NCBI GenBank assembly: GCA_050185825.1
Contig: JBFWZA010000003.1
Location: 62,001-126,000, forward strand
Source: SZUA-309 sp050185825
GTDB taxonomy: Bacteria; Pseudomonadota; Gammaproteobacteria; Pseudomonadales; Azotimanducaceae
DNA: 64,000 nucleotides
Direction: 5' to 3'
In this document: in pieces, positions 1 through 8,458 of the stretch
How positions within the stretch are numbered: position 1 is the stretch's first letter
Layout: the number at the start of each line of letters is the position of its first letter
Made by a program: the position numbers and the translations under genes
Notes under the pieces: model-generated
Databases searched by the model: none
What the model was told of the DNA's origin: nothing
What the model saw: the letters and a program-made list of their open reading frames with translations, nothing else

Positions 1-72
1 GATTTGACCAACGCCGCCATCAGAAAGCAGGTGCTGCGCGAGGTGCTCTCCCGACGACTCTCGCCGGGCTGA
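1..72 (+). CDS. C-terminal end of an unidentified protein (partial)
   Basis: Frame 1 is open from the window edge to a TGA at 70-72, giving 23 residues rich in Arg and Leu that end SRRLSPG. Only the tail is present, so no family can be named. It runs towards the oppositely oriented gene ending at 100. It could be a chance open frame, but nothing contradicts a real gene end here. Confidence 0.45.
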   Translation, partial: DLTNAAIRKQVLREVLSRRLSPG

Positions 73-99
73 ACCGGCCCAGTTTCCTGATGTAACATT

Positions 100-798
100 T
101 TATCCGTGAGCCGCAGGCCGAATCGCCCCCGGCTCGCCTTCGAACACCTCACCCTGGCGAACGTGATACATGGGATCGAGCCGCTCGCCCCGCATCAGGT
201 GCAGCGGCGCGCCCGCGTAGATCCGGAAGTCGTGGAAGGGATCCGTGAGGATCTTGGTCACCCAGACGAGACCGGTCTGCACGTTGCTGAGGAAGAAAAG
301 CTGCACCATCCGCAGCAGCAGTGCCCCGACGGCCAGCACCAGCCAGAGCATGGCCACGTTGTTCACATAGCCGGCAAAACCCCTGCCCGGCGCGACGAGA
401 CCGAACATCGACGGATTGAAGTAGAGCACGATGGGGATCGCCGCCCAGATGCCGTGCAGCACGCGCTTGCGGCGCAGGTTGTACCCCACCTTGATCAGCT
501 CCTTGTGGTCGTGCGTCGCGTCGTTGACCCTGTCGTAGTGCCTGGGCTCGAAGAAGAAATGGCCTGCCTGACGGGAAACCATGGCCAGCAGCCAGCCGAC
601 GAGCACCGCGGCGGCAGGGCTGAAGAAGACCAGGACGTAGCTCGAGAGAAAGCAGATCGAGCTGAAGAAGTGCAGCGACTGATTGACCCGGCTCTGGTGA
701 TAGTAGCGGTGGTCGTCCCAGCGCTGGAGCCTGAGCTCGTCACGGAAGCGCAGCTTTGCCGGAACTCCAGGTAACGCCGCCCGTCCATCCGTCGCCAT
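100..798 (-). CDS. Mpo1/DUF962-like polytopic membrane protein
   Basis: A 232-residue membrane protein with about three or four hydrophobic segments (roughly residues 41-73, 114-128 and 147-170). The N-terminal half carries a YYHQSRVNQSLHFF segment (residues 32-45) and a RQAGHFFFEP segment (77-85). This His/Asn spacing and the GHxxFE-like motif recall the Mpo1/DUF962 family, whose yeast member is an iron-dependent 2-hydroxy fatty acid dioxygenase. The ATG at 796-798 is preceded by AGGGTCC. It lies 66 bp downstream of psd on the same strand, so a membrane-lipid role fits, but that is inference. The family assignment rests on motif resemblance only. Confidence 0.6.
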   Translation of the reverse strand: MATDGRAALPGVPAKLRFRDELRLQRWDDHRYYHQSRVNQSLHFFSSICFLSSYVLVFFSPAAAVLVGWLLAMVSRQAGHFFFEPRHYDRVNDATHDHKELIKVGYNLRRKRVLHGIWAAIPIVLYFNPSMFGLVAPGRGFAGYVNNVAMLWLVLAVGALLLRMVQLFFLSNVQTGLVWVTKILTDPFHDFRIYAGAPLHLMRGERLDPMYHVRQGEVFEGEPGAIRPAAHG

Positions 799-864
799 AT
801 AGGACCCTCCGCTGATCGACGGGGGATCAGGTTAGCCTTCGAGTGTGATCAACCGGTTTCAACT

Positions 865-1830
865 TCATGGCATTCCTGTGTCACCGCCTGGCAGAAGCCT
901 CATCAGCGGCTGTCCCATGCGTATGACCTCTCCGGTTACGAGGCTGTCGACAAACTGAAACCGCTTCGTGGTGAGCAGGATGATGGTCGATCCCTGCTCG
1001 AACCAGCCCATCTCTTCGCCTTTGCGGAAGCTGCGGTCGCAGTCGATGCGGTTGGGGCCCCGGTATCTCAGATCCAGCGGTACCGGCAGCCCGTGGATTC
1101 GCATGCAGGCGACGAGCACGGCCGCCACCGGCACGAGCAGCAGCCGACCCGCAGCGGTATCGATCTCGATTACCGCCCGCTCGTTCCTGCAGAACAGCCG
1201 CTCCACTACTTTCAGCGCTACGGGGTTCACGTTCCAGGTATCTCCGGAGACGTAGGTCACCCGGCCGACACGGCCGGGCCATGGCGCGTGGAAGCGGTGA
1301 TACATGCTCGACTTGAGCCGCAGCGTCACGAACCGACCGTCGCGGCAGGTTTCGGCGAGCTCGCCATCAGCAAGCAGCTCGTCGAGCCCGTAGGGGAAAC
1401 CCTTCGCCTGAATGACTTCCAGGCCGTTCGTGTCACCGAACTCGCCGACAACGGCATCGCAGGGACTCGTGAGCATGTCGGGTGCAGGATCCACGGGACG
1501 GGCACCCGCTCTGAGCGAGCGCGTGAAGCAGGCCTGAAGGCTCGAGAACTCACGGCTTTCGGCCTCCTCGAGCCGGAGATCGTCCACGAACCGCTGCCAC
1601 ACGCCAATGGAGATCCGGGCAAGCAGCGGGCTCTCGATGCGGCTGAACCAACCGATCAGCAGCGTCAGCCAGCGCCGGGGGATGCGATTGGTGACAAGGA
1701 AGTTAAAACGCTCGGCGGCTGACAGACAGGCAACAGGGCGGTGGTTCTGCAATGTGACGGTGTCCCAGGCGATCAGCTGCGGAGCTTCGCCGCCGCCGAT
1801 GACGCTGCCATGACAATGCGCGTCCGGCAT
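865..1830 (-). CDS. psd: phosphatidylserine decarboxylase
   Basis: Converts phosphatidylserine to phosphatidylethanolamine in the inner membrane. The family matures by serinolysis at a GST motif, leaving a pyruvoyl cofactor. The motif is seen at residues 280-282 (EQGST; Ser281 would become the pyruvoyl group), with the conserved SMYHRFHAP segment about 100 residues earlier. The protein has 321 residues, against about 280-320 for typical members. About 35 residues precede the usual N-terminal ERFNFLVTNRIPRRW region, so the true start could be an internal codon, but no internal Met is available. The E. coli motif is LGST and here it reads QGST, a tolerated variation in the family. Confidence 0.93.
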   Translation of the reverse strand: MPDAHCHGSVIGGGEAPQLIAWDTVTLQNHRPVACLSAAERFNFLVTNRIPRRWLTLLIGWFSRIESPLLARISIGVWQRFVDDLRLEEAESREFSSLQACFTRSLRAGARPVDPAPDMLTSPCDAVVGEFGDTNGLEVIQAKGFPYGLDELLADGELAETCRDGRFVTLRLKSSMYHRFHAPWPGRVGRVTYVSGDTWNVNPVALKVVERLFCRNERAVIEIDTAAGRLLLVPVAAVLVACMRIHGLPVPLDLRYRGPNRIDCDRSFRKGEEMGWFEQGSTIILLTTKRFQFVDSLVTGEVIRMGQPLMRLLPGGDTGMP

Positions 1831-1868
1831 GTGGCATACTGCTCCTGCAACTCACCGGACGGCGAGGC

Positions 1869-2189
1869 ATGCATCGGATCACCACCATGCTGCTGGCGCT
1901 CGTCTCATCAACGCCCGCGCTTCCCGCAGAAAGTCCGGCAGAAAGCAGCATCCTGTGGGGCTGCGCGCAGGGCGGCGAGCGCCGCAACGTCCTCTATCTC
2001 GCAGACAGGGGAATGGACAGCTACGTCAAGGTGGGCACCCAGCGGGTCGACGCAATCCTCACCGTCGGCGACGGGGAACAGCGCTGGACATTCGGACCCA
2101 ATCACATCTCGCTCAAGCCCGACGGGGTGGCGGAGTACTTCGAAAGGGGTGCGTTGAAGGGCCGCTTCCGATGCCGGGAGATGGGATAG
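1869..2189 (+). CDS. small exported hypothetical protein
   Basis: A 106-residue protein with a short signal peptide (MHRITTMLLALVSSTPALPAE). The mature region contains two cysteines (in WGCAQGG and RFRCREMG) that could form a disulfide, plus several beta-type stretches (DSYVKVGTQRVD, QRWTFGPNHISL). It starts 39 bp from the divergently transcribed psd and ends 1 bp before the convergent reductase at 2191. A longer plus-strand frame overlaps it but has no signal sequence and an Arg-rich composition typical of a shadow. I recognise no family. Confidence 0.6.
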   Translation: MHRITTMLLALVSSTPALPAESPAESSILWGCAQGGERRNVLYLADRGMDSYVKVGTQRVDAILTVGDGEQRWTFGPNHISLKPDGVAEYFERGALKGRFRCREMG

Positions 2190-2190
2190 G

Positions 2191-3285
2191 TCAGCCGATC
2201 ATCGGCAGTATCCGACGCCCCTGCAGGTCTCGGATCCAGCGGCAGAAGCTCTCTTCCGTGTTGCACGCCTCGGTGAATCCGGCCTGCCGGATCTTCACCG
2301 TGCTCACGAACGTGGGCGGCGGCGACACCGGATTGCCGAGGTTGAAGCAGAGATCGGCGTAGTGATGGGACTCACCGAGCAGCGCCGGCAGCTCGATGGG
2401 TGCCAGCTCGTGATCGCGCACCAGCGCCCGCCAGCCGTCGGCGCCGTCTCCCAGGTAGGCCGCCAGGCTCTGCGGCTCGTCCGGGCCGGTCTCGACGCCG
2501 AGGGTCGCCGCCAGGGCGGGCCACAGGTCGCGGAACGAAAACACCTCGCCGTTGGTGACGTTGAAGATCTCGTTGCGCGCCGAGCTCGCCGTGGCCGCCC
2601 AGAGGCACGCCCTGCCCACCAGGTCCGCGTCCGCTGCCTCCCACACCCAGTCCGCACCGCCGGGAAACGAGAACGGTAGACCTTGCCGATGGCGCAGCGC
2701 CGCATAGGCGCCGATCACCGGTGGCAGATTCATCACCACGCCGTGATTGGGCCCGACGATGAGCTGCGGCCGGAGGATCGTCCAGGCGTAGCGCCGGCGC
2801 GTCCCGTGTTCGGCGATGAAGTCCTGCTGCAGCCAGTAGAAGTTCGGGTGTGCCACCCGAGGCTGTGACTCCCGCGCCGGAATCCGCATCGGCCGAACGG
2901 ACGCGCCATACGCCTTGGTGCCCTGCAGCAGGGTCACGTGCTCGATCTCCGCCGCTTCCGCCAGCGGGACCATCAGGTTCTCCAGCATCCGCCCGTTGGT
3001 TTCGATCTGCCGCGGATCGGACCACCCCGGCATCAGCCCCGGCAGCTCGTAAACCGCGGTGTAGACGACGTGGGTAACGTCCGTGAGCGTCGCGGCGGCC
3101 GCCTGGCAGGCGGCGGCATCCTGGAGGTCCAGTGGCAGGTGACGGACGGGGAGGTCGGCGAGCAGCTCCGGGCGGCGCCGGGACACCGCGATCACGGACC
3201 AGCCTGCGGCTGCGAATGCCTTCGCTGCCGCGGTGCCGACGAGCCCCGATGCGCCTACTACGAGTACGGTGCGGTGTTCCGTCAT
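2191..3285 (-). CDS. PRISE-type SDR reductase (progesterone 5-beta-reductase/iridoid synthase-like)
   Basis: An extended short-chain dehydrogenase of 364 residues with the nucleotide-binding GASGLVG at 11-17. In place of the usual YxxxK it has the PRISE arrangement, with QGTKAYG around Lys124 and PNFYW around Tyr150, the two residues used by this subfamily. Known PRISE enzymes reduce activated C=C bonds of enones with NADPH, including steroids. That fits the enone and steroid-type chemistry suggested elsewhere in the window, but the substrate is not determinable. It converges with the small exported protein at 1869-2189 and diverges from the L,D-transpeptidase. Confidence 0.85.
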   Translation of the reverse strand: MTEHRTVLVVGASGLVGTAAAKAFAAAGWSVIAVSRRRPELLADLPVRHLPLDLQDAAACQAAAATLTDVTHVVYTAVYELPGLMPGWSDPRQIETNGRMLENLMVPLAEAAEIEHVTLLQGTKAYGASVRPMRIPARESQPRVAHPNFYWLQQDFIAEHGTRRRYAWTILRPQLIVGPNHGVVMNLPPVIGAYAALRHRQGLPFSFPGGADWVWEAADADLVGRACLWAATASSARNEIFNVTNGEVFSFRDLWPALAATLGVETGPDEPQSLAAYLGDGADGWRALVRDHELAPIELPALLGESHHYADLCFNLGNPVSPPPTFVSTVKIRQAGFTEACNTEESFCRWIRDLQGRRILPMIG

Positions 3286-3332
3286 GAGTCCTGCCCCCCG
3301 TTCTGGCGGCAGACTATAACGCGCGCTAGGCT

Positions 3333-4916
3333 GTGCGCGTGTCCTCCGTTCACCTGCTGACTCGCCTCATCGCTCCTATCCTGCTGATCCCCGTCGCGGC
3401 AAGCTGGGCGGTGACTGCGGATGACATTCGCCAGCGCCTTGCGAACGCCGAGCCGGACTCGCTGATGGTCGTCGGTGAACCGCTCCGCTCGGGTGCCGCT
3501 GTCGTCGACTTCTATCGGGAAAACGACTGGCAGCGAGTGTGGACGCACGGGCCAGCGTCCACAGTGCACCTCACCGAGCTCGTGAACGAGATCCGCGCCT
3601 CCGCGGAGCATGGATTTCTGCCGGAGCACTACCACGTGGCCGCGCTCACCGATCCGAGGACGGACGATCTCAGTCTCGAGCTGCTTGCCACCGATGCCTT
3701 TCTCACCCAGGTGCGGCACCGTGCCCTCGGTGTGGTCTCGCCGACGACGCTGGATCAGGACTGGTATCTCCCGCGGGGGGACGTGCCTGCGGTGGAGGTG
3801 CTGACGGGAGCACTGGAAGAGAACGCTGTCGCCGCCACCCTGGCGGCGCTCTGGCCGAAGCAGGCGGATTACCGCGCCCTGCTGGCGAAACGCCAGGCGC
3901 TGCTGGCCGCCACCGGCACGGAGCCGGCGACGGTGCCCTCGGGATCCCTGCTCCAGTACGGCCAGCGCGGCCGAAGGGTTCTGGCGCTGAAAAATCGACT
4001 GCTGGGACCGGGACGCCACACCTCCGTCTTCGACGACACCCTGCTCGAGGCGGTGCTCGATTTTCAGGCCGCCATGGGGCTCAACACGGACGGCTTAGTG
4101 GGTGAGACGACGCTGTCGATGCTGAACGCCGACCGGGACTTCTGGCTCGACACGGTGGATGCCAACCTGGAGCGCTGGCGATGGCTGCCCGACGATCTGC
4201 CGTCCAGCTACCTGATCATCAACATCGCCGCCTTCGAACTGCGGGCCGTCGACCAGGGCTGGGAGATGATGCGAATGCGGGTGATTGTCGGACAACCCGG
4301 CCGGCGCACACCCACCTTCAGCCAGACGCTCAAGTACCTGGTCTACAATCCGATCTGGGTGGTGCCGTTCGAGATGGCGGCGAAAGACAAGCTGCGGGAA
4401 CTCAAGCACGATCCCATCCGGATGGCTTTACAGGGCTACGAAGCCAAGCGGACGGGGACGAACTACTTCGTACCCGTGGACACGATCGACTGGCGGCAGG
4501 TCTCCCGGGAGACGTTCCACTACGAGCTGCGCCAGCTTCCGGGTCCGAACAACGCCCTCGGCCGGATCAAGTTCATGCTGCCGAACCGGTTTGCCGTGTA
4601 TCTGCACGACACGCCGGATCAGGAGCTGTTCGACCAGCAGCAGCGGGATTTCAGCTCGGGCTGCATCCGCCTCGCCAATCCCTTCGGGCTTGCGGACTGG
4701 GTGCTGCGTCACGACGGCCAGGCCGAGGCAGCGGCTACGATGCGGGAACTGCTCGCGGGCGGCGAGACCCATACGGTCTACCTGAACACGCCGCTGCCGG
4801 TGCTCGTCGTGTACTTCACGGCCTACGCGGACGAGATCGGCGAGGTGATGTTCCGCCGGGACCACTACCAGCGGGATCGGGAAATCGTCAGAGCATTGCG
4901 CGGCAACGGAGGATAG
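3333..4916 (+). CDS. L,D-transpeptidase (YcbB/LdtD type)
   Basis: A 527-residue exported peptidoglycan cross-linking enzyme. It has an N-terminal signal/anchor (about 8-25), a scaffold domain, a peptidoglycan-binding repeat (about 206-265, YGQRGRRVLALKNRLL through DGLVGETTLSML) and a YkuD catalytic domain (about 290-450). The catalytic HxxxxSxGCxR pattern is visible, with His425 and FSSGCIRL carrying Cys444 and Arg446. Domain order and length match E. coli LdtD. The start is GTG at 3333, and a second GTG six bases later would also serve. It is followed 8 bp later by the M15-like gene, so the two are probably co-transcribed as wall enzymes. Confidence 0.93.
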   Translation: MRVSSVHLLTRLIAPILLIPVAASWAVTADDIRQRLANAEPDSLMVVGEPLRSGAAVVDFYRENDWQRVWTHGPASTVHLTELVNEIRASAEHGFLPEHYHVAALTDPRTDDLSLELLATDAFLTQVRHRALGVVSPTTLDQDWYLPRGDVPAVEVLTGALEENAVAATLAALWPKQADYRALLAKRQALLAATGTEPATVPSGSLLQYGQRGRRVLALKNRLLGPGRHTSVFDDTLLEAVLDFQAAMGLNTDGLVGETTLSMLNADRDFWLDTVDANLERWRWLPDDLPSSYLIINIAAFELRAVDQGWEMMRMRVIVGQPGRRTPTFSQTLKYLVYNPIWVVPFEMAAKDKLRELKHDPIRMALQGYEAKRTGTNYFVPVDTIDWRQVSRETFHYELRQLPGPNNALGRIKFMLPNRFAVYLHDTPDQELFDQQQRDFSSGCIRLANPFGLADWVLRHDGQAEAAATMRELLAGGETHTVYLNTPLPVLVVYFTAYADEIGEVMFRRDHYQRDREIVRALRGNGG

Positions 4917-4924
4917 GAAGAGTC

Positions 4925-5845
4925 ATGCGCAGGATTGCCATGTGGTTGTTCGTCGGCTGGCTGCCGGCGGCGGCCTGGGGGTGGAACTCGGAGCGTCTGG
5001 GCATACCCATGCGCGTCGACGACGAGACCGTGCCGTTCAGCCAGTTCGCCATCTACGTCATGCCCGGCGCTTCATTCAAGGTGAGCTTCACGGACGCGAG
5101 CGGCGGCTCGCTCCGCTTCCAGGGTCAGCGGTTCGCCATCGACGGCTCGCCCATCCAGGCACCCGTGGAGCCGGGAAGCTACCGCCTGGAGGTCGCAAAC
5201 GCCGACGGCGTCGACATCGCCACCTTGCACGTCTTCGTCATGGTGCCGGCGGCGGATGTCAATTCCTCGGGTTATCTCAACGGCTATCGCCTCGGCGACT
5301 ATCCCGAGCAGCCCCTGAACGGGCTGGCGATCTACGAGCAGCCGAAGGGGTTCGTGGAGGTGAACCCGGACAACCTCACCACCCGGATCTCACCCAACTT
5401 CACGCTGGGGCAGTTCGTCTCCAAGCAGGCCCAGGACTTTCCGAAGTACGTGGTGCTGCGCCCGAGCCTGCTGCTCAAGCTCGAGGACATCCTCGCCACC
5501 CTGAACAGCAGCGGCCGCCCCACGGAAAGCCTCACCGTGATGAGCGGCTACCGCACTCCCTGGTACAACCGCGCCATCGGCAACGTCCCCTACAGCCGGC
5601 ACGTGTGGGGAGATGCCTGTGACTTCTACATCGACGAGAACCCGGCGGACGGCGTGATGGACGACATGGACGGCGACGGCCGTACCACCCGCAACGACGC
5701 CCGCTGGCTCGCCGACTTCATCGACAACATGTCGCAGCAGGGGCTGCTCGGCAACCGCATCGGCGGTGTCGGCGTCTATGGCAGCACCACGGCACACGGA
5801 CCGTTCGTGCACGTGGACGTGCGCGGTCACCGGGCACGCTGGTAG
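4925..5845 (+). CDS. exported M15/DUF882-like D,D- or L,D-carboxypeptidase
   Basis: 306 residues with a signal peptide (1-19). A beta-rich N-terminal domain (about 30-110) is followed by a peptidase M15 fold. The zinc-ligand pattern is His226 and Asp233 (SRHVWGDACDF) and His296 (GPFVHVDVRG), preceded by MSGYRTPWYN (206-215), typical of M15/DUF882 proteins. An acidic DMDGDGRTTRND loop (247-258) resembles an EF-hand calcium loop. The ATG at 4925 was chosen over the longer open frame because it begins a clear signal peptide and follows AGGAAGAG. It is paired with the upstream L,D-transpeptidase, so peptidoglycan trimming is the likely role. Confidence 0.88.
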   Translation: MRRIAMWLFVGWLPAAAWGWNSERLGIPMRVDDETVPFSQFAIYVMPGASFKVSFTDASGGSLRFQGQRFAIDGSPIQAPVEPGSYRLEVANADGVDIATLHVFVMVPAADVNSSGYLNGYRLGDYPEQPLNGLAIYEQPKGFVEVNPDNLTTRISPNFTLGQFVSKQAQDFPKYVVLRPSLLLKLEDILATLNSSGRPTESLTVMSGYRTPWYNRAIGNVPYSRHVWGDACDFYIDENPADGVMDDMDGDGRTTRNDARWLADFIDNMSQQGLLGNRIGGVGVYGSTTAHGPFVHVDVRGHRARW

Positions 5846-5858
5846 CGGGTCGCCCGGA

Positions 5859-7502
5859 TCAGGGCTGCAGGTCGGCCGTCTCCCGCGGCCCGCCGTCGGG
5901 CCGCTCCCGCGCCGGGTTGCGGATGATCATCCTGCGCACCAGGGGCGGCTCAGCCCCGGCGTGCAACGCGCGGATGCGGTCACCCACGGGGGCGTCCGCA
6001 TGGGTCGTCCTTGCGTGCAGCCGCACGTAGTCCACCCAGGTGGGCATCTCGAAGGTCTCCACCCACAATCGCGGATTTTCCAGATCGCGCATCAGCGTCC
6101 AGTGATGGGCACCGTCGCGCCGGCGGATGCGATGCCGGTCGGCCATGGCCGCCCGGAACTCGGCGACCCGGCTCTCGGGGATCTCGTACTGCACCGAGAC
6201 CAGCACCGGGCCGCTGCGGGGCTGGATGTCGAGACCCGTGCGCGGCTCCTGCCAGCGGTTGAGCGGGCTCAGATTCAGATCGTCCCGAGCGGGCAGCGGC
6301 AGCTTCAGCCCGATGGCGGCCCCGAGCAGCATGCTCACACCGGCGCAGAGCAGCGCCAGCTCGATGGAGAGCCACTCCGCCAGGTGACCCCAGCACCAGC
6401 TGCCGAGCGCCATGCCGCCGAAGATGGCCATCTGGTAGAGCGACAGCGCCCGTCCGACCACCCACCGGGGGGTCGACATCTGCACGGTGGTATTGAACAG
6501 CGACAGCGACATCACCCAGGCGCCACCGCAGACGATGAGCGCGGCAGACGTGAGCCAGGCGCTCACGCTCCAGGCGGTGATCGACGCGCAGGCGGCGAAC
6601 GCCAGGAACGTCCAGCGCACCAGCACCTCGTTGGACAGCCGTTCCCGGGCCCGGCGGGAGATGAACGCCCCGCCGACGGCGCCGACGCCGAAGGCGCCGA
6701 GCAGCGCACCGTAGACCACTGCGTCGCCGGCGAGCAGCTCGCGTGCCACCAGCGGCAGCAGGGCGAGGATGACGATGGTGGTGAGCCCGAAGACGAAGCC
6801 CCGAAGCATCACCGTGCCGATCTTCGGCGACATGGACACGTAGCGGATGCCGGCGCCCATGGCGGTGAAGAGGTTCTCTCTCGGCAGCGGGCTCACCGGC
6901 AGATCGGGCCGCCAGCGCCAGAGCACGACGATCAGCCCCAGATAACTCACCGCGTTGATGGCGAACGCCACGAACGCACCGGCCGCGGCAACGATCGCGC
7001 CACCCGCGGCAGGCCCGACGCTGCGGGTGACGTTGAAGCTGACGCTGTTCAGCAGCACGGCGGCGGCGATCTTCTCCCGCGGCACCACGTCGCCCACCGC
7101 CGCCTGCCACGCCGGGTTGTGGAACGCGGCGCCGCAGCCGATGAGAAAGGTGAACGAGAGCAGGATCCAGGGTGTGACAAAGCCCATCCACGCCGTCACG
7201 GCCAGCGCCGCGGATATGGCGAACATGACGATCTGCGCCGCGAGCATCACGTTCCTGCGCGGAAAGCTGTCCGCGACGGCACCGGCGATGAGCGAGAAGA
7301 GCATGATGGGCAGCGTCGTGGAGGTCTGCACGAGCGCCACCATGTCCGCGGAGCCGGCGATGGTCGTCATCAGCCAGGCCGCGCCCACCCCCTGAATGAG
7401 GCCGCCGAAGTTCGAGACCATGCTGGCGAGCCAGAGATTCCGGAACGTGGGGATTCTGAACGGCGCGAGCGTCGACTCCTCGCTCACCGCTGTTTCTGTC
7501 AT
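5859..7502 (-). CDS. MFS transporter, EntS/MFS_3 type, with soluble C-terminal domain
   Basis: About 547 residues. The first about 410 hold some twelve membrane segments beginning FRIPTFRNLWLASMVSNFGG, with MFS motifs around PRRNVMLAAQ. The last about 120 residues are soluble (VSVQYEIPESRVAEFRAAM onwards) and look like a small ferredoxin-like ABM/NIPSNAP domain, an arrangement found in the MFS_3 family that includes enterobactin exporters. The ATG at 7500-7502 is preceded by AGGAAG. The longer upstream open frame is Pro/Arg rich and has no ribosome site. It diverges from the VOC/enoyl-CoA hydratase/ligase operon across a 185-bp gap with a perfect palindrome. Confidence 0.87.
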   Translation of the reverse strand: MTETAVSEESTLAPFRIPTFRNLWLASMVSNFGGLIQGVGAAWLMTTIAGSADMVALVQTSTTLPIMLFSLIAGAVADSFPRRNVMLAAQIVMFAISAALAVTAWMGFVTPWILLSFTFLIGCGAAFHNPAWQAAVGDVVPREKIAAAVLLNSVSFNVTRSVGPAAGGAIVAAAGAFVAFAINAVSYLGLIVVLWRWRPDLPVSPLPRENLFTAMGAGIRYVSMSPKIGTVMLRGFVFGLTTIVILALLPLVARELLAGDAVVYGALLGAFGVGAVGGAFISRRARERLSNEVLVRWTFLAFAACASITAWSVSAWLTSAALIVCGGAWVMSLSLFNTTVQMSTPRWVVGRALSLYQMAIFGGMALGSWCWGHLAEWLSIELALLCAGVSMLLGAAIGLKLPLPARDDLNLSPLNRWQEPRTGLDIQPRSGPVLVSVQYEIPESRVAEFRAAMADRHRIRRRDGAHHWTLMRDLENPRLWVETFEMPTWVDYVRLHARTTHADAPVGDRIRALHAGAEPPLVRRMIIRNPARERPDGGPRETADLQP

Positions 7503-7544
7503 TGGAAGCTTCCTGCGAACGGCTGATACCGGCTGCTGAACCAC

Positions 7545-7558
7545 GCTCCTCGAGGAGC
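7545..7558. promoter_or_regulatory. perfect 14-bp palindrome in a divergent promoter region
   Basis: GCTCCTCGAGGAGC reads the same on both strands. It sits 43 bp upstream of the MFS start and 130 bp upstream of the VOC start, a position suited to an operator. No regulator gene is adjacent. It could also be chance in GC-rich DNA. Confidence 0.3.
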
Positions 7559-7687
7559 CCGCCGGACTCTGACAACGCCAAGGTTTAGCGATCCCGGAGA
7601 GCGGGTCAACTCCACCGTTCCCGGCATGTTTGAAAACACCCGGCAAGGCGTGCACGATCCTCGCAGGGACAAAAAAGGGAGAGCGAC

Positions 7688-8458
7688 ATGTGGTTGAGGT
7701 TGCGTCAGATCGCGCTGGTGGCCGAACGCCTGGCGCCGGTCGAAAAAGCCCTCGTCGACGTGCTGGGGGTCCGGGTGTGCTATCGGGACCCGGGCGTTGC
7801 CCACTTTGGGCTGGAGAATGCCCTCTTTCCCATCGGCAACCAGCTCCTCGAGGTGGTGGCACCGGTACGGGAGAACACGGCCGGCGGGCGCTATCTCGAG
7901 CGGCGGGGCGGCGACGGCGGCTACATGGTGATCACCCAATGTGACGATCACGCGCCCCGCCGGGCCCGGGTCGAGTCGCTCGGCATCCGCATCGTCAATC
8001 AGTTCGAAACCCACGAGTTCCGGAACATGCAGCTGCATCCCAAGGACACGGGCGGCAGCTTCTTCGAGATCGACGAGCAGCTCGGTCCCCACGCCCACGA
8101 CCCGGACGGCCCCTGGGAGCCCGCCGGGCCGGACTGGCAGGCGGGGCGCTCGCTGACCCGCGTGTGCGGCATCGCCGCGGCGGAGGTGCAGTGCGACGAT
8201 CCCGCGGCCGTGGCGGCACGCTGGTCCGAGATCGCCGAGATTCCGCTCACCCGCCAGCACGGGCATCCCGCGCTGCCGCTCGACAACGCGACGGTGCGCT
8301 TCGTGCCCTGCACGGACGGGCGTCCCGAGGGGCTGGGTGGCATCGACGTGCTGGCGGTTGACCGGGACGCCATCCTCAACGCGGCAGGCGCCCGGCGCGG
8401 CGACGACCAGATCATGCTCTGCGGCATGCGCATCAACCTGCTGGAGGCTGCCGAATGA
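7688..8458 (+). CDS. VOC-superfamily (glyoxalase-like) protein
   Basis: 256 residues in two halves. Residues about 1-130 resemble the glyoxalase-like VOC fold (LRQIALVAERLAPVEKALVDVLG, a substrate-facing SFFEIDEQLG strand). The second half looks like a weaker repeat. The usual metal-binding His at the first strand is absent (LRQIALV), so a classic metal-dependent dioxygenase activity is doubtful. The ribosome site AAAAAAGGGAGAG precedes the ATG at 7688. The stop overlaps the enoyl-CoA hydratase start (ATGA), so translation is coupled. It probably acts on, or binds, an intermediate of the same pathway. Confidence 0.75.
   Translation: MWLRLRQIALVAERLAPVEKALVDVLGVRVCYRDPGVAHFGLENALFPIGNQLLEVVAPVRENTAGGRYLERRGGDGGYMVITQCDDHAPRRARVESLGIRIVNQFETHEFRNMQLHPKDTGGSFFEIDEQLGPHAHDPDGPWEPAGPDWQAGRSLTRVCGIAAAEVQCDDPAAVAARWSEIAEIPLTRQHGHPALPLDNATVRFVPCTDGRPEGLGGIDVLAVDRDAILNAAGARRGDDQIMLCGMRINLLEAAE

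Noticed and set aside
5766..7526. 586-codon plus-strand open frame opposite the MFS exporter
   Set aside because: Composition is Asp/His/Arg/Gly rich and lacks membrane or enzyme features, while the opposite strand is a typical MFS protein.
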